This document shows positions 36,145-48,935 of a DNA stretch of 53,981 nucleotides, piece by piece. The translations under genes and the position numbers were made by a program. Each line of letters opens with the position of its first letter. Position 1 is the stretch's first letter. This DNA is from Condylostoma magnum (lineage: Eukaryota; Ciliophora; Heterotrichea; Heterotrichida; Condylostomatidae). The notes beneath the pieces are model-generated. The model searched no databases, was not told the DNA's origin, and worked only from the letters and a program-made list of their open reading frames with translations. The DNA lies in NCBI GenBank assembly GCA_920105805.1, contig CAKKTI010000112.1, positions 1 to 53,981 of the forward strand, in the 5' to 3' direction.

Positions 36145-36960
36145 ATGCTTCCAAGATCTCTAAGACGCAGCTTTTCAACCTGGGGAGAATACTTCCCAAA
36201 CCGTAACTTCTATCTTCCAGAAGGCCATCGTTATAACACACGATATAAGGACTACTGGCAACAACATCAGACATATGGAAACTACGGAAGAGAGGATCAT
36301 TACACTCGAACAGCTAATGATTACAAACTGCACCGCCCCTGGGATACATTCTAAAGGTGGTTTAACATTAACATCCGCGGCCAGTGGGACTTCCTGTCTT
36401 ACAGATACCTCCGGGCAATGAATCTTGTTACAATGGCAGTTCTTCCTGCCTCCGCTGCTACTTTTGCAGTTTTGGGGGCTTCAGTGTTCAAGCCTCTTTA
36501 CATGTACTCAGCATTGTCTGGACTAGCTTGGTACTATAGAGTGCGTGATAAGGTGGCCCATCCAGAAGTAGATGAGTTAGAAGTAAAAGATTTGCTGTAT
36601 GAAAACGATACAGTTAAGAAGTATTTCCATGATTAGACCAGCTATGTTATTGATTAGTATCAGGAATATGATTAATTCAACCTGGCTGATTATGAGGAGT
36701 ATAATTCTAATAGTACAGTAAAGCTTTTTAATGTAGATTGCAATACTACCACAGGGTGGTTAAAAATGTGTGATGTGGACACTGATGCAAGAATGACTAT
36801 TCATTTTAAGACAATGCCTTGGAGTGATGAGAAGTTCCATTGTACTCATCCGTTTTTATTGGTTGATTTGTGGGCTGAGATTAATTGCAAAGGGGTTTAT
36901 GAAAAGGTAGTTTTTATTGATAAGGCAAAGGTCAATAAGAAGATCTTTTTAATTCTTTAG
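36145..36960 (+). CDS. Probable mitochondrial membrane protein, unknown family
   Basis: About 271 residues. The start MLPRSLRRSFSTWGEYFP is a classic Arg/Ser-rich mitochondrial presequence. An aromatic- and His-rich soluble region follows, then a hydrophobic hairpin near residues 92-130 (MAVLPASAATFAVLGASVF, YMYSALSGLAWYY). A polar domain contains several acidic clusters and the Cys/His motif FHCTHPF. The style fits the ciliate-specific subunits of mitochondrial respiratory complexes or ATP synthase, but no family is recognised. The chosen stop is TAG 36958-36960. The following sequence contains GKPVWSIGVMF-like coding potential after a TTTATAG, so a short 3' exon cannot be excluded. Base composition is less AT-rich than its neighbours. 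Confidence 0.7.
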
Positions 36961-37057
36961 GTTAAAAGCTTTATAGTTAAATGTTTTCTTTTTTTGATTT
37001 ATAGATATAGGGAAAGCCGGTTTGGAGTATTGGTGTAATGTTTTAAACTGGAATCTT

Positions 37058-38011
37058 TCAGAAAATAAACTTTATAGTATAGAAATGTATGAATACTAGA
37101 ATAAATGATAAATTTTGTTTATAAGTTTAAACTATTCTTGAATGATCCCAACATCTCTTTTTCATTATTGTCGTAGGATATTCCACATTATTTGCAATAA
37201 GATTATTCTTCTATGTAATTTTAAACTCTACAGCTATTACATAAATCTTCACATTAATCGAAAAACTCGTAAAATTCCTCCTTTTCCTTTAGTTCTTTAC
37301 ATTATAAGCATTGCGTTGAATTTTGGTCATTTTGCTAATTGTGATTAATTACTTTCTATTCATCAATCTATTATTACTGCTATACTTCCCTTTATATTTA
37401 ATGATTACCTAACACTTAACTTCTGATTATTTATACTGGTTAATTTATTCTATTGAATTACAACTAGATTTAAAAGAAATCCTCAAAAGATTAACTATTG
37501 CATTTATCTGGGATTTAGAGTGCCTCAAACTACACATTATTTAATAATTAATTCATTGATAATGTTTCTAAAAGCCCTAAACTACCTTAATTATCCCGAA
37601 ATAGATACATAGGATATATATCTTAGGTATTTTCCTAAAAGTACGAATAGTATTACAATGATTACTATTCATCTTCAATATACTAAATAATGCTAATGTT
37701 TAAATTTTGAGCTATTTACGTTAAATTCAATTAATCATTTTGCTATTCACCAAGTATCCAAACAAATTATTTAGCATATTCTTGTATATTTAAGTCTTAA
37801 AGATATCCCTAAATTCATCCAAGTTTAGTACTATCATTTTACTATTTTTATAAGCAATTTGAGATTATCTAAAAAAGGCTTTAAATAGCTTGAATTTAGC
37901 TTGGATTTTATTATATTAAAAGATCTACTCTTTATTACAGTATCTAATATTTATGATTATACAATTCATTACAGTACGCTTTTAATTTCAGCATTAAAGC
38001 ACAATAACCAT
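37058..38011 (-). CDS. Unrecognised basic protein, about 317 aa
   Basis: Minus-strand frame from ATG 38011 to TGA 37060-37058; an in-frame TAA near 37127 is an alternative end. It is rich in K, N, I, Q and R with few Trp (KAFFRQSQIAYKNSKMIVLN, NLDEFRDIFKTQIYKN, KNQRKRRNFTSFSINVK). No membrane helix or known domain is evident. A hydrophobic plus-strand frame over 37500-38130 is also open, but it has the look of the complement of a Lys/Glu-rich gene. It converges on the mitochondrial-type gene and diverges from the DUF229 gene with 145 bp. The start is uncertain. Confidence 0.4.
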
Positions 38012-38156
38012 ATATGATTACAAACTCAACTTAATTACCTGTAGTATTCATTTTGATTAAGGAGTAAAACTGCAAAAGATTTTGTTTGCTCTGCCTTTCT
38101 AGTTGCATATTTACAAACTTAGAAGTTTTATTAAATAATTCGATAAATTGGTAAAA

Positions 38157-40091
38157 ATGGACCCTGGGTAATTAAGACTACTTATTTTTATAGTTTACTT
38201 ATTATCTATATTTTGATTTTAAGGAATTGATATAAAAACAAGGATATCTTATAGTAAGTTTTCAGTTAAATACAATATAATAAAAAACATAGATTTTGGT
38301 TTAGGAGTGAAATCTTAGAAATAGGTTAAATGCTCACCTTAAAATAACTGCACTTGGTTCTCATATGATACTAATCAAGAGAAAAAATATATACGCGAGA
38401 CCTTACTTATCGATTCCACTGATAGATTCTACAATATGACGGATAATTAATGCATTCCAACATCATTTGGATATACATTACAAAAAGGAATAGAAAAATT
38501 TCCTGTTATAGAGAAAATTCCATGCAGCTAATTATTAAAAGATACGCCTCCCAGTATTCAAGTAGATTTCCAATAGAATTATGCTAATATAACATGCAAG
38601 TAGCAACACCCATATGTGCTTATACCACCAGCAATTGAAGACTAAAAACTATTTGTACCGAATAACTTACAAGGAAAATGAATTGAAAAAAAGGTTAAAA
38701 ACTAATAAACATAAATTACCTAAGAATTCCTCATAGCAAAGTGCGGAGACTCTGATTATTCCTCCGCATTTTATTCCCCTAGATACAATGAAACACTACA
38801 CAAAGAGCTTAAAAACTAAATGTAAAACAACTCTAAGTAATAAAAGCCTCTAATAGTTATGAATATTGTTTTAGATAGCCTTTCAAGAAGACACTTTTAT
38901 CGTATGCTACCTAAAACAATTAACTACCTGAATAATTTAAATAAAGATCCATCAAAATGAGCTGTTTATGATTTAAAACTTCATAATGTTCAGGGAGCTA
39001 ATTCGATTTAAAATATGATTCCAATGCTATCTGGAAAACTTACTACAAAAGAAAATGAAGTTCTACATGAAGATAATCTATAAAGCTAAGCTCTATGATC
39101 AATTTTTAAAGAAAATGGATTTTTGACATATTTTGGGCTAGATAACTGTGATCATTATTTTCCTTATGCCATTGGTAAAAATCCTAAGATTGATTACTGC
39201 TCAAACATGTTCTTTTGCGCAACGACTGAATTTCTAGGTCTTAGGACAAAAAAGTACTAAAATTTAGGTAAACAGAGATGCATTGGAGACAGAATGGCTC
39301 ATACGTACATATTCGATTATATTAAAGATCTCCTCAGACTTTATAACGACACAAATATATGAGGTTATTCTCACATAACAACAGCCCATGAAGCCACAGG
39401 TCTGTAAGGATAGTTGATGGATGATGATATTGTAGAACTTTTAGATAGTTTCATGAAGTATAGAGATACACACGATTTTGCAATATTTTTACAAGCTGAT
39501 CATGGAATGCGGTATGGAAATTGATTTAATGAAATAGAAGGCTATATAGAGAATAAACTGCCAGCTTGTTTCTTAATCTTCAGCACAGGAATACTAGACT
39601 AAATTCCTTCGTCATACGACAATTTATACTACAATCAAATGCGACTTAATACGAAAATTGATTTAAGAAAAACTCAAATTGGTCTTTTAGAGTTATCAGA
39701 CAAATATAATAGTATCGAATCAATTGATTTGATTAGACAAAAGATTAAAGGCACACGTAACTGTAATAAAGCTTATATATCTGGAAATAATTGCTCATGT
39801 TTAGAGTAAAGAGAAATAGACTTATAGTAAGTTAGTCCTAAACAATAATGGCTAGTTGACATGGCTTAAATTATTGCTTAACAAGCCATAGATGAAATAA
39901 ACTACATGTCCTACACTTCCTTCTTTATCCAAAAGGGTTAAATCTGCTAAAAAGTATCATTGAAAGAAATATCATAAGTCTATTTTTCCCGTATAAACTC
40001 TAGAACAATCCAATGATAGCTTACAATAACAATAAATGAGGCTGAAAACGTGCGGTTTAACATAATTGCCTAATACGGTTAAAAGCACTGA
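38157..40091 (+). CDS. DUF229 protein, alkaline-phosphatase/sulfatase superfamily
   Basis: About 644 residues. An N-terminal signal anchor lies at residues 5-22 (LRLLIFIVYLLSIFWF), so the protein is probably type II with a lumenal or extracellular catalytic domain. DUF229 signatures are IVLDSLSRRHFYRMLPKT near residue 235, where the superfamily places its metal-bound nucleophile; YFGLDNCDHYFPYAIGKNPK; HITTAHEATG; and AIFLQADHGMRYGNWF near residue 449, with the conserved metal-binding DHG. The domain order and length match family members of ciliates and animals, whose substrates are mostly unknown. A C-terminal Cys-containing domain (about 540-644) follows. Stop TGA 40089-40091. Trp codons here are largely TGA. 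Confidence 0.85.
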
Positions 40092-40218
40092 GGGTTTTTT
40101 GGGTAAATGAGGGATAGCTACAAGATGTAATATTAAATAAAGAACAATATAAGTGGAAGATTAAAGCTTTTGGGAATTTCCAGACGAGATAGTTATGGAG
40201 GATAATGTGAGCAGCTGT

Positions 40219-41040
40219 CTAGAGAGTATGGAATCAATCCAGAATTCTGCATTTGCAGTAATTTGTATTAGTCTACCTAAATAGAGAATTAGCATCTTCA
40301 AATTCAATTGGCTGTAGTGAGTTTGCTCCGATTTATTTATGCTTGAGTAAGTGGGCCATGTGATAAGCCAAATAAGCAAACTCTTCTTCTTGTTTTACTG
40401 TATAATAACTTCCAAGCATCATTCAGTTGAGAGGATTCAACTCTTTGTATTAGATTCCTTAGCTCATTACTCTTCCTATACCTTAGTTAAGATTATCTAT
40501 ATTGTATATTTCTGGAGTACCTTCTATAAAGGCGTTTTCTAGGATATAAAGTCCTCGCATGTCCCAGGTTCTTTCAAACTGATAGTGGTATCCTGAATAC
40601 TACTGTCCATATATTCCTTAAGGGTCACCGTATATTAAATAAAGTAATGCAACCATTGAAAAGTACTTGAAAAAGGTTATTGAGTGCCTACGACTGTACG
40701 AATTTATTAAAAGTAGCTAAAGCTACTTGCTACTATGAAATTTAGTTAACCATCACCTGCTTTTAATGAAATAAGTAAAAGGATATAATACACTTCTTTT
40801 AGCATTTCTTTATCTAATTCGTCTTTTAATTATCTGCTTTGCAAATCAATTAACATAGAAAATCTATTTCCCATTCTTATCCTCCAATTCTTACACTTTT
40901 AATTCTCTGGATTCCTTATAATTCCTCTTAACTCTCTTATACATTTCGTTTCAATGCAAAGACTCATCCTTTATTGGCTCTAATCTCTTATCTATAGTCA
41001 CAGACTAAAATAGCCAATACATCAACTTGCTGAGAATCAT
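40219..41040 (-). CDS. Unrecognised protein with one central membrane segment, about 273 aa
   Basis: Minus-strand frame from ATG 41040 (MILSKLMYWLFQSVTID). The first 100 residues are strongly charged and basic (WNEMYKRVKRNYKESRELKV, FAKQIIKRRIRQRNAKRS). A hydrophobic segment near residues 120-137 (FFKYFSMVALLYLIYG) separates them from an acidic, aromatic C-terminal part (YHYQFERTWDMRGLYILENA). This layout suits a mitochondrial inner-membrane subunit, but no family is recognised. Alternatively ATG 40656 starts a second, shorter gene with a signal peptide. The stop is placed at TAG 40221-40219; other in-frame TAA/TAG codons lie nearby and no TGA occurs before the convergent DUF229 gene. Confidence 0.55.
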
Positions 41041-41047
41041 ATTAAAA
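41041..41047. promoter_or_regulatory. 7-bp divergent intergenic spacer
   Basis: Only ATTAAAA separates the two start codons at 41040 (minus) and 41048 (importin-alpha). Importin's ATG is well placed just upstream of its IBB domain. If the minus start is right, neither gene can have both a 5' UTR and a separate promoter outside the other gene. Confidence 0.4.
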
Positions 41048-42574
41048 ATGGAAACATTGACTCAGTAAGATCGTTCAAGAAGATTTATGATACCGTTTAA
41101 CTACCAAAACATAAAATCTCGTAGAGACGAGAACTAAGTAAGTCTCAGGAGATCTAAGCGAGGAGACTTAGTTTTAAGCAAACGCAATCTTTAAATAAAT
41201 CAGAGAGACTGGATATAGATAAATAACTATTATAAACTTTTATACACTTAGGAAGATATCCCAGAGTTAGTAGAAGCTATGCGTTGCTAGGATGAATATA
41301 AGCACTTATTGTCTGCTTAAGGCTTCAGGAAAATGTTGTCATTAGCTAAAGAACCCCCTATATAGTAGGTTATAGATACAGGTATAATACCATTTTTGAT
41401 ATAATGGATATAAAGAGACGATTTTCCTCAGCTGCAGTATGAGGCCTCGTGGGTACTGACTAACATAGCTTCTGGTCATCATCAACATGTGGAAATTTTA
41501 ATACGAAAAGGAACCTTGCCTCTTATAATAAAATTATTAGAATCTCCAATTGATGAAATAAGGGAATAATCTGTCTGGAATTTGGGGAATATAGCGTGTG
41601 ATTGTATATAATACAGAGATTTGATTATTAAGTAGTAAGGAGTGGACCTTATATTAAAATGCGCGTGGAAATCTGTAAAACTATCAATGACTAAAAATTG
41701 TTCATGGGCATTAAGTACATTATGCAGAGGGAAGCCTAGTCCAGATTATTCCTTAGTCAAAGAAGCAGTTCCTTATTTAGCATATGTTGTTTAGACCTAG
41801 GATAATATAGAAGTATTGTCTGATTGTTTATGAGGACTTAGCAGTCTAACTGAAAAGCATGAGTCAAGAATTGATGATTTATTATAGACTTAGATAACAT
41901 CTAAAATAATCTAACTGTCATGTCATAATATATACAATGTGCAACTACCTGCTTTAAGATTGCTTGGGAATATTATAAACGGAAATGAGTAGTAAGTTTA
42001 GGCATTGGTTGAGCTCGGTGGTATAGATGCTGTTTTATTTTGTTTATAGTCGAATATAAAGGAAATTTTAAAAGAAGCTTTGTGAAGTGTTTCAAATTTA
42101 TGTGCTGGAGATTAGAATTTGATTGAAATTATTTTGAGTAAAGGAGGCTTTTAGAAAATCATTAATGCATGTATGTCTAGCAACCCTCATATAAGAGCAG
42201 AGGCTGTGTGAGCACTGTGTAACTCAGTAACTGGAGGGTCGCTATATTAAGTGAGTAGAATTGTGGAAATGGGAGCCATTTAAGCCATTATTAGAGTATT
42301 AGAGCTAAGGGATATAAGGATTCTAGGAATAACCGTTGATGGGCTATTTAATTTACTAAAAAAGGGGAAATTGTATGAGTAATAAGTTAATCCTTTCTTA
42401 CGTGTTTTTGAAGACAACGGAGGAGTAGATATTCTAGAAAAATTGTAACATTATCCTAACGATAACATATATTAAAAGATAAATAGGCTAATTGAAACTT
42501 TCTTTGAATTTGAAGCGGATTAAGATGGGGACTTATTAAATCTAATAAAAACCCCTGATACTTTTAAAATTTAG
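41048..42574 (+). CDS. Importin-alpha (karyopherin alpha)
   Basis: About 508 residues. It is the adaptor that binds classical nuclear localisation signals and hands cargo to importin-beta. The N-terminal importin-beta-binding domain is Arg-rich (residues about 8-50: QDRSRRFMIPF, SRRDENQVSLRRSKRGDLVL). About ten armadillo repeats follow, carrying the Trp-Asn cargo-groove signature in successive repeats: ASWVLTNIASG, SVWNLGNIACD, SWALSTLCRGKPSP, EALWSVSNLCAGD, AVWALCNSVTGG. The C-terminus has the acidic FFEFEADQDGD stretch. The Trp in two of these motifs (ALWSVSN, AVWALCN) is encoded by TGA. The stop is the first of TAG 42572 and TAA-TAG 42581-42586. The next gene on the same strand begins 115 bp later. 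Confidence 0.95.
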
Positions 42575-42689
42575 TTAGGTTAATAGCTTTGTATTACTAG
42601 TTAATATACACATTTTATTTTACCTTTACACTGGCACTTTAATCATAGTTACACTTCTATTGTGCTATTTTGTGTAAGAAATAATAAAA

Positions 42690-45600
42690 ATGAATATCTT
42701 AGACGAACAAAATTAGAAAGAATCAAGGGAAAAGAAAATAAAGCAATACTTCACGGGCCCAATAAAAAAGAAACTAAAACAAATATTCCTTTTATTAATA
42801 GACACGGAAATGAATTAAATCCATGCTAGAAAATACCAACCTAATATTATCATCTTCTTATTTCCTCCTGTAGTCCTATTAATTTAGTCCTTATCCTTTG
42901 TAATAATAGAACAATAAGACTTTGAGATTACCCTATCATCTTAATAATTCCTCATAGCTCTATTTAAAAGTTTTAGAATTGAGGAATGATGCTCATCTTG
43001 ACTCTAGATTATCATACCTCTAGTGATTCTATCGCTAACAATCTTATCCCCTCTATGATTCATATACTTTTTTGCGGTTATTAAGAAAAAGAAGAAATCT
43101 AAATGATCTAAACTGAGAAAATAATCAAGCGCTAAAAAACTGTTTATCTCTCTTCCTCTAGTATTGCATAAACACTACATGTATCTTCCTACAATATCTT
43201 TATGCACTTATATAATAAAGAAATAAATCAAAATAGATGGAATCAACTTCAATAGTATTGAATTATCCGAAGGTGGATACGGATTCCTTTCATTTTGAGC
43301 CTTGACTTTACTTATAATCTATAACTGTACATTTACACTAATAAACAACTTGCTGCTTATAGATAATGCCTTTAGTAAACGAGTTCAATAGCCTTTTGGA
43401 CTTCAATGTAATTAGATTAAAACAGATCATACTTTGTACTCAATCACTATCATACTTTCATATCATTTGCTTAGCTCATACAGTTCAATCATGCATCTTT
43501 TGCTAGTTCTAGCATGCTCTGTGAGATTGCTAATTTTATACTATACTAGAATGCCTTACTTTAATGTTATTACAAACACCGCCTATGCAAGTGTTCCTTT
43601 GATGGTAGGTTGGGCTAGTTTAAATTAACTACTAGGATACTAACTTAACTCAAGTGCTGTTATTATTGTTGACTTGATAATAGTCTCTCCTTTTCTACTA
43701 ATAATACTGTACTATAAGCTAAAGAAGAAATACGAACTATTAGGGATCTTTTATGTACGGAGATGCTCAATTCCTAGCAGTTTATACGAGCTTGACTTGA
43801 TTCTAAGATCTCTGTACTCCAGACTTAAGGACGGGGACAGTGTAGAAGACATTAAAAGGTTGTTTAATAAATCCTTTAATTGAATCAAGGATAGTCCGGA
43901 AATCATCTTATGAGAAGGGCTGTTCTTTTATTATTATGTACAGGATGAGGAAACTGCTTCTGTAAAACTAACTAAAAGGATAGTTTATCCCTATAATGTA
44001 TTTACAGAGTTTCATGTTCTGCATCTTGAGACAAAAATAAAGAAAAGGAACTAAACTTCTCTTCATAGAACGGATGCTAGAAACTATCTTAACTTTACTA
44101 ATTTATTAAAACAAGCAAAAAAGGCTGATGAGGATTTCTGCTCAATTGCTGTGGATCTATGCTCTGAATTGATGCTAAAGCAGCCTAGAGCTATAAAAAT
44201 GTAGAGATTTACCAAGTAACTGGTAAAGGCACTGCATGACTGCTCAAGCTTCTATAGAAATCTTACCAGAAAATTCCCAAGAAATGATGAGGCTATGTAT
44301 CTATTAGGCACTTTTCTTACTAATATACTAAACGAGTCTATGGGAAGCGCTTTGATCTATTAAGCAAGATCGGAAGAAAGCACTACAAGATAAGGCCTTA
44401 TGCAGTTTTTCTCCAGGCGCACCGGAATGATTGTTATTGAAATCTCTTAATAGAATCTTGGAATTATAAAAACCTTAAATTCCACAGCAATACAGTTGCT
44501 AAAGGCTGGAAATTTGCCATTAGATTACGAATCAATTACACGGTTTCTACCTAAACAATTTGCTGTAATTCATAACGAAATCCTCAAAAAGTACTGGCTA
44601 TACCAAAGCACACACTACAGTCTTGATAACCTCTATAGATATTTTCTAACAGTGAATGGAGAGCTGCTATAAGTACACAATTTCACATTCTTTTCAACAT
44701 GTAAAGGTGTTCCTTATTTATTAGTTTCTTTCAGGAATAAAGATTAAGAGTTTGAGTATGAAACAGCCTTGTTTAATGACGAGAAAATCATAACAGAACA
44801 TACTGACCAATTTGCCTTTTTCCTTGATGATAAACTAGAAAAAAATCTTGCAGGAAAAACGTTAGAGCAGCTATTTCCGGATTTAATAGAAGCTTCCCCC
44901 TAGTTCGAAGGAGTTGAGTTTATATACACAAATCCATTGAATAAATAAATCAGAGCTCTAATGTTCAGCTCCGTAAGAATAGAAGGAACTATTCTACGTG
45001 CAATTCACTTAAAAAGAGTGACCAAAAACGATAATCAATTACATCTAGAGCATTTATTAAGCATAGTAAGCTAGGAGTAATTATAACAACTAGAGCAAAG
45101 AGGAGTCAAATTCTCTAAAAGTGAAATGGTACATGAGTATGAAATGCCATCAGTAATAGTTCCCTCGGTTGTATAAATCAATGATGACTTGAAAACGGCT
45201 GAATAACTTAGTAGCTTTTCATCAACTGCTTCTTATTTTAAATAAGATAATAAAAGTATGGAAATTACAAGGAGTGTTAGAAATGTTATTACTAGATTAA
45301 AATTATCCGTATGTGGTGTTATGATAATTGTCTTTATTGGGACTCTGGCTAGCGCTATTTTTCTTACTTAAATGATCGATGGGGTTTTTGAGAATAGTAT
45401 TGTTATTGATATGGCCTATAGAAGGTTTTTGATTATAGATATTGCCTTGAGAGCTAGGACATTGTAGCTGATTAATGCAAATTATATAGATAGAGATTTT
45501 TAGGAATAGTCAGGCTTATTGTTATAATAGATATCAGAATTAGACTTAATATAAGAAGATTTGTAGAATATGGTAACTGACTTTGCACCTTCTGTTTAGG

Positions 45601-46838
45601 ATTTGTTTATGGAAAAGTAAGTCAATGTATGAAATTATAGAGTAGGAATATATCAAATATCAAAGTTAAATTAGTTTTAAGCTACTAATAATTTGTTGCA
45701 ATCTGCTTAATCAATTGCACTTAATGATATATCTTAAGCTAATATGCTAAATATTGTTAGAAATGGGCTAGGGAGTATTTTATTCAATGCAAATACTACT
45801 TACTTCAATTATCTGTAAGACAAAATTGACTCAAGGGAAGAAGTTAACAATATAGTATTGTTCCTGGGATTGGGCTGTTTGTTATTACTACTTGGATCAG
45901 TTTTTCTTTTAATGATACCCAGCATAATTCAACTAGAAAAGTAAAATCAAACTGTATGAAAGCTGTTCTTCACTATAAGTTTTGATTGTTTATAAGAAGT
46001 TAGAACTAAAGCTAATGAAAGGCTTACAAATCTTCATGGGCTTGATTGTACTTTTGGAGAAGGTGAGAAAATGGCGATTGATAATAAAAAGATGCCTTAA
46101 ATACCTTATATATGGACAAAGTTAGTTCCTAGACTACTAGTGTATATATCTATTACTATATTATTCCTTACACTAAGCTTTTATTTGTATTTTGACTATT
46201 TAAGACAAATTCTGCAATCAATGCCAAATTATACAAACTGGCTTGAAATAAGAAGTTCTAGTACACTAGGCTCATATTTCTGGACTAGAGAGCGATATTT
46301 AGAAGAAATTGAGTCTGAAATTAACATAAACTAAATTATACAGGAAGGATAGTACTACAGTAACTCTCTCTATGCAGTTCAGAACTTCACATCAACTTTA
46401 TGATATTCTGATAATATTCTACAATTTGGGGAATCAATACATGGCATTACTGATATTGGTTTGTAGAAAGATTACGATAAATGGATGTATGATAACGGAT
46501 GTATATAAGCATGCAAAGGAAGTTGATTAAAATTAGGCTTATAATCAGGTATTTTAGAATTTCTACAACTAATAAGTATAGATTATAACTCAGATAGCAT
46601 TTTTGGCTATGAGCCTTAAGTAAGACAATTGGCTGACTTTTTAAAACAGTTGATCTACGAGTTCTAAGATACAGTTGAATTAGAACTAGAAGTATATAAA
46701 ACCAATATAATAATCGGTGTAGCTTTCTTTGCTTTGGTAGAAATTGTGCTATTTATATCCTTATACAACATAAGTTTCAACAAGATAAGAGACAAGCTGA
46801 TTAGCATATGCTCTATAATGAAGATATTCCCTAGATAG
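42690..46838 (+). CDS. TmcB-like multi-pass membrane protein
   Basis: About 1382 residues. The N-terminus has about six membrane helices (residues about 50-73, 105-130, 155-178, 199-220, 250-285, 323-345). A cytosolic region (345-870) follows, including the signature helical segment of TmcB (tiny macrocysts B) proteins: LTRKFPRNDEAMYLLGTFLT, with NILNESMGSALIYQARSE after it. Next is a PAS-like sensor segment near 490-700. Four further membrane helices lie near 870-893, 1053-1077, 1145-1168 and 1338-1362, with extracytosolic loops between. The family is greatly expanded in ciliates and its function is unknown; a sensory role is inferred from PAS-like domains. Stop at TAG 46836-46838 or TAA 46848. 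It converges on the OTU gene with about 25 bp. Confidence 0.8.
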
Positions 46839-46863
46839 CTAACATATTAAAATACGGATATAA

Positions 46864-48780
46864 CTACAAAAAATCATCATCATCGTCAAACAATAGCCCA
46901 ATGTCTCCATCCTCACTTGAACTATAATCAGTTAATATTTCCTGCCGATTGTTCTTCCACTTATCCGACACATCCTTTGCGATTTACATTGGTATTTCTA
47001 CGGCTAACTGAATTAGCATATCTTTTACATCCTATCCCGTCAGGTGCTAAGCAAATAGCAGCGGCCAGTGGCCTTCAACACCTTTATTATTAGTAGCTTG
47101 CAATATTTATATAATATCATTTGCCTGATTAAACTTACTGTTATTTCCTTATCCATATCAGTTAACATAACCATAGCTAGCACACAGCATAGCTCGTCGT
47201 ATTCATTTTTAGACATCCTTGTTAATTACTATGGTTTATTAACATCACTGATATAATCTGGTGGAATTTACATATTTAATTAGTCATAAAAGATTAGACA
47301 TTATAAAATCTATCATAAGCACTGGATCATCTCCAACAAAACTCTATGCTCTCAATGCTTGATCTAGAGTGAAGCCATTTTAAAGCACTTCTCTGACTGC
47401 ATCTGACTAATTGTTTTCTCTAATTGACTGCTCCATTGCATATTTCAACAGTTCTTCCTCGTTGTCTCCAAATTAATGCCTGATTTGGTGTTCTTTTTAA
47501 GACTCCTCTAAAGCCTGCTGTAGTAAAATTTCATCCTAGTTCTGTAAAGACAGCTGCATGGCTTAGTCAATTTCCGAATCATCCATGAGTGATTTCTGTA
47601 TTGCTTCGTTGTATTAAGGGTCATTTCCTTCTTAATCTTGTAAAGAGACTTCAAGGGCCCTTTCTAAATTCAGTTAATCCCTCCTATCAAAGGCCATACG
47701 GGCATCTATGATTTACTGATTTTATAGTTGACTGTTAGACCTTGCCCTTTACACTGCTTCTTCTTCTACAACTCCTGGTGTTATGTTTTAAAGCAAGGGA
47801 ACATGATTGCTGCTGTAAATCACTGAGTTATAATGACTTTGACCATGGTAAGATATACGTATTGGGCCTAAGTTTCCTTATTACTCATGAAAGGTTCGCA
47901 TTGGAGATCCAGAATATGCATATATTTCTATAGGACGGTCATATATCTCAGACATCGCCTAAATCTCAAGATCATCCCCCCATGCACCGTTCTAGGAGAT
48001 ATGATTTATGTATTCTCCAAAGGAATCAATTCCTCCTACAATAAACTATGAATAGTACTCTTTCTCTATACCGACATACTAGACTACATTTTGCCGGATT
48101 ATTGAGTGAAATTCAGTTGATCCGTACAATTAATGACTGACTGATCGAAATAAGCAGTTCCCATCAGACTCAGCCGGGAATATAGTAAATTAGTTCTCAT
48201 TTAAGGCTTTTTGGAAGCTCTCTTCTCTGTGTTAAGGTAATTATGGTTTTAGCTCTGTTGTCTGTATTGGACGTGAGAAAAACTTGGGTCTTCCTTAGGG
48301 ATCCGACTTTCCAATACCAAATGCTTGAGATTTAGAACCAATTTCTGAAATTCTTGTGCTGTTCTTAGGAAGTCATTCGTCCCATCGAGATGCGAATCTC
48401 CTGAAATGCACTTTTATCTAATCAGGGTTTTAATCTATTACATATGCTTCTAGTCAAATTCCTCTGGTATCTACTACATCAATCCTGTTATTTATCTAGA
48501 AGTTTTTACCAAATCTTCACTGCTTTAGAACATAATTAGGTCTATTTGGGATTCATCTGTCAAATTTTTTAGCAAATCCAGTATAGTGAATTAGAACTTA
48601 TTCATCACTTACTTCTAGAACTTCTCCATTAATCCATACTCCTCGTTCATCTATACAATCTACTTATTCATATTAGTAAATGGCGTTAGAGTCGGGTTCG
48701 GGAACTTATTGAGACTCTTCTTACTCAGGATTATTTTGACTATTAGTGTTTTAATCGGAATCCGGGTATTCTTTGACCAT
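46864..48780 (-). CDS. OTU-domain deubiquitinase with Tudor-like head and UIM tail
   Basis: About 638 residues. An N-terminal Tudor/MBT-like barrel (residues about 45-85: GVWINGEVLEVSDEQV, then FDRWIPNRP) may bind methylated or other peptide ligands. The OTU cysteine-protease core spans about 195-325: PAESDGNCLFRSVSHQLYG with catalytic Cys209 and Asp206, WGDDLEIQAMSEIYDRPI, and HYNS with catalytic His316. It is thus expected to cleave ubiquitin chains, most like the OTUD5 group. Several ubiquitin-interacting motifs follow (ALEVSLQ, AIQKSLMD, AMQLSLQN, AMEQSI). The C-terminus is acidic (SSEDGDIGLLFDDDDDF). Stop TAG 46866-46864. Divergent from the inactive USP gene with 155 bp between starts. 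Confidence 0.9.
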
Positions 48781-48935
48781 TTTTATAAAGTGTTTTAGTC
48801 TAATACGTAAAGAGCATGTGTGTGTTTATAATTATCAGTGTATTGGGATTATTTACTCAAGTATAATGAAATTAAGACGTATTTATATAAAACTGTATAA
48901 CAAGAAATATAATATAAAAGTTATGCAATAATAAA

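Noticed and set aside
37142-38130. Plus-strand hydrophobic frames opposite the 317-residue minus-strand candidate
   Set aside because: Leu/Ile/Phe-rich readings are expected opposite a Lys/Asn-rich gene; no start or family supports them.
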